A DNA stretch of 7,965 bases from Candidatus Omnitrophota bacterium (lineage in GTDB: Bacteria; Omnitrophota; Gorgyraeia; JAFGHF01): the NCBI GenBank assembly GCA_024543015.1, contig JAMXCY010000039.1:1-7965 (forward strand), in the 5' to 3' direction. Positions 1-5,597 of this stretch are shown here, piece by piece. The notes under the pieces were generated by a model that did no database searches, was not told the origin of the DNA, and saw nothing but the letters and a program-made list of their open reading frames with translations. The translations under genes and the position numbers were made by a program. Position 1 is the stretch's first letter. The number at the start of each line of letters is the position of its first letter.

Positions 1-237
1 CAGAGTATCCAGATCCTGAGGTTTGATAGCCAAAATAATCACAGCACACTTTTTAACAACATCCCTACTGGAAGCACTAGCGTTGACTTTAAACTTCGCC
101 CGCACAGACTTAAGCTTAAACTTATCTTTGTCAGAGCAAAAGATGTTGCTCCTGGTGGTATACTTTTTGCTGATTATAGCCCCGAGCAGTGCCTGGCCCA
201 TATTACCACAACCAACTATACCTACTTTCACTTTCAT
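1..237 (-). CDS. proC: pyrroline-5-carboxylate reductase, N-terminal part (runs off left edge)
   Basis: ProC catalyses the last step of proline synthesis, the NAD(P)H-dependent reduction of 1-pyrroline-5-carboxylate to proline in the cytoplasm. The 79 codons visible form the start of the Rossmann domain: beta strand, then the dinucleotide-binding loop GCGNMG (residues 9-14), then a second strand and, near the window edge, ILAIKPQ, which matches the family's conserved 'vilavKPq' motif. The reading frame is open to base 1, so the catalytic C-terminal dimerisation domain lies outside. The start is ambiguous. The ATG at 237 is listed, but AGGAG (244-240) lies only 2 nt before it and 8 nt before a GTG at 231. 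Starting at the GTG would give MKVGIVGCGNMG, a typical ProC N terminus. It is transcribed divergently from the HD-GYP gene. Other members of the NAD-binding 6PGDH-like superfamily are less likely given the KPQ motif. Confidence 0.85.
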   Translation of the reverse strand, partial: MKVKVGIVGCGNMGQALLGAIISKKYTTRSNIFCSDKDKFKLKSVRAKFKVNASASSRDVVKKCAVIILAIKPQDLDTL

Positions 238-292
238 CTCTCCTGTTTTAGTGTTTGGCTTGAGCAAAGGTTTAACATGAGATCGACAGCAT

Positions 293-321
293 AATTTAAC
301 ATAAAAGCCCTTTCCTGTCAA
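293..321 (-). promoter_or_regulatory. candidate sigma70-type promoter for proC
   Basis: On the minus strand a perfect TTGACA -35 box (321-316) is followed by a 17-nt spacer and TAAATT (298-293), which matches the -10 consensus at 4 of 6 positions. Transcription would start near 286, leaving a leader of about 50 nt before proC. It stands back to back with the promoter of the HD-GYP gene. The weak -10 makes this a moderate call. Confidence 0.5.
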
Positions 322-347
322 TGGAAAACGCTTCTCAAGAAATTCAT

Positions 348-376
348 TTGACATACTCTCTTCTTTAAGGTATAGT
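348..376 (+). promoter_or_regulatory. strong sigma70-type promoter for the HD-GYP gene
   Basis: A perfect TTGACA -35 (348-353), exactly 17 nt of spacer and TATAGT -10 (371-376, 5 of 6 matches) form a near-consensus housekeeping promoter. The start site would be about 383, giving a very short leader (about 16 nt) that contains the ribosome binding site GAGG (390-393) placed 5 nt before the ATG at 399. There is no room for a riboswitch or attenuator, so any control would be at the promoter itself. Confidence 0.75.
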
Positions 377-398
377 AAAATAAATCTGTGAGGAAAAA

Positions 399-1826
399 AT
401 GGCCAAGTTAAGCTTTAAATCATTGGGTGAGCAGGGAATCTTACAGAAACTTGTGGTCTCTGCTTTGCTAATGGTAATTCTGCCTCTTCTTCTGATTATT
501 TACCTACTTTTCACAGAGACGCCAATGCTTCTACAAAAAGACAGCGTTCAACTGATAATTATTCTTATGCTTGCAACAGCCTGCTGTGGATATCTCTTAA
601 GCAGGAAGGTTATTATGTCGGTAATCAAACTAACCAGGGATGCTCAATCTATCACCCAGGGAGACTTAACAAAAAGGATTGATACTTCGGAAAAAAACGA
701 AGTAAATGAACTGGCACAATATTTTAACCAGATTGCAGGTGAATTGGAAAAGAATATTGAAGATCTAAAAGAATCTAAACAAGTCACGCAAAGGGCACTA
801 TTGCGTATTGGCCAGGCCATGGTTTCTTCGCAAAAGATAGAAAGTATTTTGGAACTTACGATTGAGACTCTATCCAACGCCTTAGATGCTTCCTCTGGAG
901 CTATTATGCTTATAGAAAAAGATAAACTGCGCATTATGATATCTTTTGGCGTAGATCCGGAGCGACAGAAGTCTATCCAGATCAAACAAGGTGAAGGAAT
1001 CATCGGCTGGGTAGCTAAAGAGGCAAAGCCGCAAAATGTATACCGCACACAGCAAGATCGTCGTTTTGATGTAGAAGTTAAGATGGGGCTTGCTCATCAG
1101 TCAATTATCTGTGCGCCGCTACGATGCAAAGACAAAACGCTCGGTACCATCTCTTTACAGGATAAAAAAAGTGGCGAGGAATTTTCTGAAGATGACCTGA
1201 TGTTATTAGAGAACTTAGCTGCCCAAACCGCTATCGCTATTGTAAATAACCGTCTTAACCAAGATATAGAAAAGACTTATATAGAAACAATCTCTGCATT
1301 GGCTTTAGCGGTAGAAGCGAAAGATATTTACAGTCGAGGGCACTCTAAACGTGTCAGTGGATACGTCACTAAGATGGCAAAAGAATTTAGCCTGGATAAA
1401 AAAACTCTGCGCACATTACAAGATGCGGCTCTTCTTCATGATGTCGGCAAAATAGGGATTAAAGACAGTATTCTACTTAAGCCTACTGCCTTAACTGCCG
1501 AAGAAAAGAGGCAAATGCACCGACATGCAATAATTGGCGAAAATATCTTAAAACCAATCCATTCCTTAGCCAAAGTGGCATATCTGGTACGTCATCATCA
1601 AGAACAGGTTAATGGAAAAGGCTATCCAGATGGGATTGGCGCAGAAGAGATGACCTTACCGTTGAAAATATTGATTATGGCCGATGCCTTTGATGCCATG
1701 ACTTCGGACAGGCCCTACAGAAAGGCAATGAATCTTCAAGCGGCAAAGAAAGAGTTAAAAAAATATAGCGGAATATATTTTGACCAAAAGGTAGTAGAGA
1801 TTTTTCTAAAAGTACTCGCGATATAA
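399..1826 (+). CDS. membrane-anchored HAMP-GAF-HD-GYP protein, probable cyclic-di-GMP phosphodiesterase
   Basis: The 475-residue protein has two predicted membrane helices (about 18-38 and 49-67) with only about 10 residues between them, so there is essentially no extracytoplasmic sensor. A HAMP-like linker (about 68-120) and a GAF domain (about 140-285) follow, and a C-terminal HD-GYP domain (about 290-475). The HD-GYP domain keeps its signature residues: GHSKRV (H315), HDVGKIG (H347, D348), H376, HH-x-E (399-402), GYP (408-410) and ADAFDAMTSDRPYR (D429). An intact HD pair and GYP tripeptide argue for catalysis, namely hydrolysis of cyclic-di-GMP (or a related cyclic dinucleotide) to linear product or GMP. 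The input signal is unknown; GAF could bind a small ligand. It has its own strong promoter and runs convergently into ftsA, overlapping it by 21 bp. The family assignment is secure; the substrate is inferred. Confidence 0.88.
   Translation: MAKLSFKSLGEQGILQKLVVSALLMVILPLLLIIYLLFTETPMLLQKDSVQLIIILMLATACCGYLLSRKVIMSVIKLTRDAQSITQGDLTKRIDTSEKNEVNELAQYFNQIAGELEKNIEDLKESKQVTQRALLRIGQAMVSSQKIESILELTIETLSNALDASSGAIMLIEKDKLRIMISFGVDPERQKSIQIKQGEGIIGWVAKEAKPQNVYRTQQDRRFDVEVKMGLAHQSIICAPLRCKDKTLGTISLQDKKSGEEFSEDDLMLLENLAAQTAIAIVNNRLNQDIEKTYIETISALALAVEAKDIYSRGHSKRVSGYVTKMAKEFSLDKKTLRTLQDAALLHDVGKIGIKDSILLKPTALTAEEKRQMHRHAIIGENILKPIHSLAKVAYLVRHHQEQVNGKGYPDGIGAEEMTLPLKILIMADAFDAMTSDRPYRKAMNLQAAKKELKKYSGIYFDQKVVEIFLKVLAI
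1757..1781 (-). terminator. candidate AT-only intrinsic terminator for the ftsA operon, inside the HD-GYP gene
   Basis: Read on the minus strand, AAAATATA (1781-1774), loop TTCCGC and TATATTTT (1767-1760) form a perfect 8-bp inverted repeat continuing into a run of seven T (1763-1757, four of them in the stem). It begins 25 nt past the ftsA stop codon and lies within the coding sequence of the opposing gene (residues near KKYSGIYF). The stem has no G-C pairs, so it would be weak; the T run is on the correct side for minus-strand transcripts only. Confidence 0.3.
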
Positions 1827-2990
1827 CTTTTGCGTGCGCTTGTGCATATCTGCAAGGGCATTAAATTTTGTACTTAAATAAAATTTATTTAATTTAGCTT
1901 TTTTTGCTGTGGCATAACGAATCAAACCAATACTGGTGGCATAAAGCGCACTTTGGGCCTGAATGAGATTATCTTTGACAGCGTACAAAAAGCCCATTTT
2001 GACCGGTCTGGCTAAACTTCGTTCTGCTTTCTCCAGGAACCCCTCCAAGATAGAGCCACCTCCTGTAACAATAATCTCAGTAAGTTGATTGTCTGGGCAG
2101 TTTATTTTTAACAAAGCCTTCTTTGTCTCTTGCAAAATGAAGTCTACCTTTAAGCCAATAACTTCATATAACTGCTCAAGTCCAACGACTTTATCTATCA
2201 GTCTATCCCTAATGATTATTTTCTGATTCAGGTTAGCATTTTCTTGAAGAAGAATGCGGCCGTACTTTATCTTTAGTTGCTGCGCGCACTTAGCAGAAAC
2301 CTTCAACTTAACAGCAATATCTTCGCTGATACTGTTAACCCCCAGCGGCAAAATTATTATCTGTTTAACCAGTTTACCTTCGAAAAGGGTAATCTTGGTA
2401 AGGCCTGCACCAAAGTCAACCAAAATAGTCTCTTGCCCCACCCTGTTTTCAAAGTCCCTAAATAAACCCCAGGCCTGCGCATAGCCTGAAGGGAGCAATT
2501 CTTCTACAATTAATCCGGCATCCTTAATAGACTTGCTTAAGCTATTTATTACCAGGATAAAGGCGCTGACAAGTGTAATCTTTAAACTTGCTTCCTCTGC
2601 ATGGAAAATGGCCTGAATAACTTTTCTGTCTAAAGGGATGTTGGAAGAAATGGCAGAATTAATCGCGTGTTTAATTTGAGCCGATTTTCTCCTTGCATCC
2701 TGGTCAAAAGATATCCTTTGCTCACAAACTTTTGCTCTTAAATCAGGACTGTCGATATTTGCGTAAACCCGGCGAACTTTTAGGCCACACATCTTTCGCA
2801 AACCAAGGCAGGCTTCTCTGATCCACTCACTAAGTTTTCTTTCATCTAGTATGCGAGCCCTCAGTAGTCCTTGCACAGGAATTGTCTGAGTGCCCAGAAT
2901 GTTTATCTTTCCTGAGGAGTCTGTTAGTCCACAAGTAAGACACAATTTAGTTGTGCCTATATCTAAACCACAAATTACGTCTTTTCTCAT
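1806..2990 (-). CDS. ftsA: cell division protein FtsA (actin-like), divergent, with short 1C region
   Basis: FtsA is the actin-fold ATPase that anchors FtsZ filaments to the inner membrane and recruits later divisome proteins. The 394-residue product shows phosphate-1 loop GLDIGTTK (8-15), phosphate-2 loop VDFGAGLTKI (191-200) and the adenosine-binding stretch VTGGGSILEG (308-317). The C terminus (about 378-394, ending KLYREYF) resembles the amphipathic membrane-targeting helix of the family. E. coli FtsA has 420 residues; here the segment after VIQAIFH (124-130) appears shortened, and I do not see the usual DG-x-x-I-x-x-P-x-G-M-x-G stretch. The start is 6 nt after the ftsQ stop (tandem TAA TAG) without a recognisable Shine-Dalgarno, so translation is probably coupled to ftsQ. 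No ftsZ follows. An MreB- or PilM-like protein is an alternative, but operon position and the C-terminal helix favour FtsA. Confidence 0.85.
   Translation of the reverse strand: MRKDVICGLDIGTTKLCLTCGLTDSSGKINILGTQTIPVQGLLRARILDERKLSEWIREACLGLRKMCGLKVRRVYANIDSPDLRAKVCEQRISFDQDARRKSAQIKHAINSAISSNIPLDRKVIQAIFHAEEASLKITLVSAFILVINSLSKSIKDAGLIVEELLPSGYAQAWGLFRDFENRVGQETILVDFGAGLTKITLFEGKLVKQIIILPLGVNSISEDIAVKLKVSAKCAQQLKIKYGRILLQENANLNQKIIIRDRLIDKVVGLEQLYEVIGLKVDFILQETKKALLKINCPDNQLTEIIVTGGGSILEGFLEKAERSLARPVKMGFLYAVKDNLIQAQSALYATSIGLIRYATAKKAKLNKFYLSTKFNALADMHKRTQKLYREYF
1874..1905 (+). terminator. candidate AT-only intrinsic terminator for the HD-GYP gene, inside ftsA
   Basis: A perfect palindrome with 9-bp arms (TTAAATAAA at 1874-1882, TTTATTTAA at 1884-1892, centre A1883) lies 47 nt past the HD-GYP stop codon. 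It is followed 6 nt later by seven T (1899-1905) on the plus strand. It would have to fold as about 8 bp with a 3-nt loop and has no G-C pair, so strength is doubtful. It coincides with codons for about L367-L372 of ftsA, and codon bias in an AT-rich genome could produce it by chance. Confidence 0.25.
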
Positions 2991-2996
2991 CTTCTA

Positions 2997-3788
2997 TTAA
3001 TATTTAACTACAGGATCGCCAAAACGCATATCAATATATTTTGGCATCGAACCTTTTGCTTTAAGCTGGGCCAAAATCTCCTTTAAAAGCAGGACTTTTC
3101 TGGCAAAGTCTCCGTTGCCCATTTTTATCTCAATTCCATCTTCAAGGTAAAAGGCTACATCCGAATATTGCCTAACATCAACCTCTAAGACCCTATAGGC
3201 AGGATAGATTTTGGCTTTCTTTAATTCAGCAACTAGATTAAGGGCCCTTTTTAATCTTAAAGAATGCGTTTGACTATAAACTTTAAACTGACGGGGATGA
3301 ACACCAATAACCTTAGGCAAATCTTTATATCTGGTTTCAAAGGGCAAGACAAAGGCTTCTGCATCTACCAGATAAGAACTGCCCGAGATAATAACGGCAA
3401 CAGGTTTTCTCTCCTGGACCACAATTAACAATTTGTTGGGAAACTGTTTACGCACCAGCACATCCTGTATCTGGGGCTGCTTTGCCTTAATATCCTGAAC
3501 GAGTTTCTGTATATCGAAAATGAATAAATTAAAATCACCGTCTAAACGAAAAATGTTCTCGGGATTCTCCAGCGTTTGGCCTTCTCTATTTATCACAGAA
3601 ACCTTACTAATCTTAAAACCGGAAAAATTCATTAAAAAATAGCGGGCAGTAAAGAATGCGGCAAGAATTAACCCACCAGCCATCAATAACAATATTATCC
3701 TCCTGGAAACAATTTTCTGCTTAAAGCCAAAACTGATTCCCCTGCGCAGAGGAGTTCTTTTCCTGATTAATTTTCTATAGTCAGGCAT
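2997..3788 (-). CDS. ftsQ: cell division protein FtsQ (DivIB family)
   Basis: FtsQ is a bitopic inner-membrane protein that bridges early and late divisome components through FtsB/FtsL. The 263-residue product has a basic cytoplasmic tail (1-30, many K/R), one membrane helix (about 31-50) and an extracytoplasmic POTRA domain (about 57-128). The POTRA domain carries the typical pattern FNLFIFDIQ (86-94), then P-x-I-x-x-V-x-V-R-x-x-F-P-N-x-L (105-120) and the family signature ERKPVA (126-131). A beta domain follows and ends YIDMRFGDPVVKY, close to the usual 'iDlRf...v.vk' end of FtsQ. The ATG is preceded by AAAGGA at a spacing of 8 nt, just past the ddl tandem stop (TAA TGA), with 16 nt between genes. 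The length is near that of E. coli FtsQ (276). Sequence conservation of this family is low, so the call rests on architecture, POTRA motif and position. Confidence 0.92.
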   Translation of the reverse strand: MPDYRKLIRKRTPLRRGISFGFKQKIVSRRIILLLMAGGLILAAFFTARYFLMNFSGFKISKVSVINREGQTLENPENIFRLDGDFNLFIFDIQKLVQDIKAKQPQIQDVLVRKQFPNKLLIVVQERKPVAVIISGSSYLVDAEAFVLPFETRYKDLPKVIGVHPRQFKVYSQTHSLRLKRALNLVAELKKAKIYPAYRVLEVDVRQYSDVAFYLEDGIEIKMGNGDFARKVLLLKEILAQLKAKGSMPKYIDMRFGDPVVKY

Positions 3789-3804
3789 CTTAGATATCCT
3801 TTCA

Positions 3805-4719
3805 TTATTTTAAGCATAAACGAACAATGTTTAAACAAAGTTCTCCAAGGCTTATCCCCCGAGCCTGAGCAGCCATAGGCAAAAGGCTTCTTGAAGTCAA
3901 GCCGGGGATACTGTTGACTTCTAAGACAAAAGACTCACCTTTACTTAAAATCATATCCACGCGTGAAAACCCTCGACAACCCAAGGCCTTGTGGGCTAGG
4001 AGCCCCAGTTTTTGGGCCCTTTTGTAATGCCTTTGTGAGAGTTTTGCCGGAACAATATACTCGCTTTTACCTTTTTTGTATTTGGCCTGAAAATCAAAAA
4101 ATCGGCTCTTGGGCACTATTTCCACAACAGGCAAAGCTTTATCTTTCAATATTCCCACGGTAATTTCTTTACCTTTGATATATCTTTCAATGATAGTTGT
4201 ATCACCATAATTAAAGGCGTAATTTATTGCCTGGTTTAATTTACGCCGCTTCTCTACAAAGGTTACGCCAATGCTTGAGCCTTCAGTAGATGGTTTTACT
4301 ACTAGGGGAAATTTAAGCTTTAACTGTGGTAGGCGCTTTCTCCAGGATTGGCGATTTAAAACATCATATTTAGGAACAGGGATAGCAAACTGCTTAAAAA
4401 TACGCCTGGAGGCAACCTTATCTAAACAAAGACGACTGGCCCTAACTCCGGAACCGGTATAAGGAATGCATAAAGACTCTAACATGCTCTGTATTGTTCC
4501 GTCTTCGCCAAATTTACCGTGCAGGGCAATAAAGGCACAATTTATCTTGGCCTGCTTAATATTTTTCAGGGAATTATTGCAAATGTCTATAGGCACAACA
4601 TTCAAACCTTGCTCTTTAAGAGCTTGATAAACTGCTCTGCCCGACTTAAGCGAAATCTCCCGTTCGCTCGATGGCCCACCCATCAGTACGCCTATGCGTC
4701 CAAACTTCTCTTTCATCAT
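3805..4719 (-). CDS. ddl: D-alanine--D-alanine ligase
   Basis: Ddl joins two D-alanines using ATP to make the dipeptide later added to UDP-MurNAc-tripeptide. The 304-residue protein has the ATP-grasp layout at the usual length (E. coli DdlB is 306). Conserved residues are visible by comparison with DdlB: GGPSSEREIS with E19 (DdlB Glu15), KPSTEGSS (142-149), omega-loop KY at 213-214 (DdlB Lys215/Tyr216), R253 and D255, metal ligands E267 and N269, and S278-L279 in the final loop. The tyrosine in the omega loop is the D-Ala-specific form rather than the D-lactate VanA type, so ordinary D-Ala-D-Ala ends are expected. Its ATG overlaps the murB stop as ATGA (4 nt), typical of translational coupling. 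A second ATG immediately follows, so the protein could equally begin one residue later. Confidence 0.96.
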   Translation of the reverse strand: MMKEKFGRIGVLMGGPSSEREISLKSGRAVYQALKEQGLNVVPIDICNNSLKNIKQAKINCAFIALHGKFGEDGTIQSMLESLCIPYTGSGVRASRLCLDKVASRRIFKQFAIPVPKYDVLNRQSWRKRLPQLKLKFPLVVKPSTEGSSIGVTFVEKRRKLNQAINYAFNYGDTTIIERYIKGKEITVGILKDKALPVVEIVPKSRFFDFQAKYKKGKSEYIVPAKLSQRHYKRAQKLGLLAHKALGCRGFSRVDMILSKGESFVLEVNSIPGLTSRSLLPMAAQARGISLGELCLNIVRLCLK

Positions 4720-5597
4720 ATAATCTTAATCTCCGGTTTAAGATCTACGCCGAAGCTTTTCTTTACTTCCCGCTGAGCCAGATCCATCAAATACAATATG
4801 TCTTTTGCTTTGGCGCCGGAGCGATTGATGATGTAATTGCCATGCTTCATGGAGACCTCAGCCCCACCGCAACGCCTGCCTTTCAATCCGCAAAGTTCAA
4901 TCAACCTGCCTGCACTCAAGCGGTGGCGCGGATTTTTAAAGATACAGCCAGCACTCTTTGAGTCTAAATCCTGGGTTCTTCTTTTCTGGAATAAATTTTT
5001 AGCGATATTATTTTCGATTTGCCTTGGGCGTCTTTTAATCAACTGCAATACGCTTCCAAGCACGATATATCTATTTAAGTTAGACTTGCGATAGCTAAAC
5101 TTCAGTTCTTTCTTGCCTAAGGTATAGACCTTACCTGCCTTGTCCATGACAGTCACGCTTTTAACTAGACCACCGATGCCTTGTTCTGGAGTGCCGGCAT
5201 TGGTGATTAAGGCCCCGCCTACGCTTGCCGGAATTCCAGCTAAGAATTCTAAACCTCCTAATCCCCACTCTGCTGCCTGCCTGATTAAGCTACTTAGGGC
5301 CAGACCTCCCCCTATAACTATAGAGGTTCCTTTAGCTTCTATCTTGGTAAAGGCAGGGCTATTTAAACAAATTACTCCTCCCCTAAACCCTTTATCGCCA
5401 GCTAAAATATTGCTGCCCTTTCCGATTACAAAGTATGGCCTTCTTTCTTTGTTTAAGCGACAAATGATTTCTTTTAATTCTTCAAGGCTCTCGGGTTCAA
5501 CCCAGGCATCTGCCGGACCGCCTATACGCAACGTTGTATGTGCACTTAATGGTTCCCTAAAGCGTATGCGAACCTTTAAGTCGTTCAACCAAGGCAT
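4716..5597 (-). CDS. murB: UDP-N-acetylenolpyruvoylglucosamine reductase (short, type II-like)
   Basis: MurB is the FAD enzyme that reduces UDP-GlcNAc-enolpyruvate to UDP-MurNAc with NADPH. From the ATG at 5597 it has 293 residues, the short form lacking the extra loop of E. coli MurB (342). Visible motifs are TTLRIGGPAD (21-30), FAD-binding VIGKGSNIL (57-65), LAGIPASVGGAL (119-130), SYRKS with the substrate-binding arginine R170, SAGCIFKNP (215-223) and KPEI with E289. The usual general-acid serine of the 'SAGSxFKNP' motif is Cys218 here; otherwise the active site is complete. A longer frame with TTG at 5612 exists, but the ATG has GGGAG (5610-5606) 8 nt upstream, so I prefer it. The start lies inside the 3' end of murC (41-bp overlap), and the stop overlaps the ddl start. 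Confidence 0.95.
   Translation of the reverse strand: MPWLNDLKVRIRFREPLSAHTTLRIGGPADAWVEPESLEELKEIICRLNKERRPYFVIGKGSNILAGDKGFRGGVICLNSPAFTKIEAKGTSIVIGGGLALSSLIRQAAEWGLGGLEFLAGIPASVGGALITNAGTPEQGIGGLVKSVTVMDKAGKVYTLGKKELKFSYRKSNLNRYIVLGSVLQLIKRRPRQIENNIAKNLFQKRRTQDLDSKSAGCIFKNPRHRLSAGRLIELCGLKGRRCGGAEVSMKHGNYIINRSGAKAKDILYLMDLAQREVKKSFGVDLKPEIKII

Noticed and set aside
23..280. An 85-codon plus-strand open frame at the left edge
   Set aside because: The minus strand here encodes the ProC Rossmann motif GCGNMG and KPQ; the plus frame is its shadow and only resembles a hydrophobic protein by chance.
644..1097. Minus-strand open frames (134 and 71 codons) inside the HD-GYP gene
   Set aside because: They lie opposite the HAMP and GAF coding region, which has clear domain structure, and show no family resemblance.
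3808..3860. Possible internal promoter before ftsQ (TTGTTT and a TTAAAA-like -10 on the minus strand)
   Set aside because: The spacing is 19 nt and the -10 match is poor; such AT-rich matches are common in this sequence.
4519..4961. Overlapping plus-strand frames (85 and 96 codons) across the ddl/murB junction
   Set aside because: Antisense to conserved coding sequence, no domain seen, and no separate promoter.
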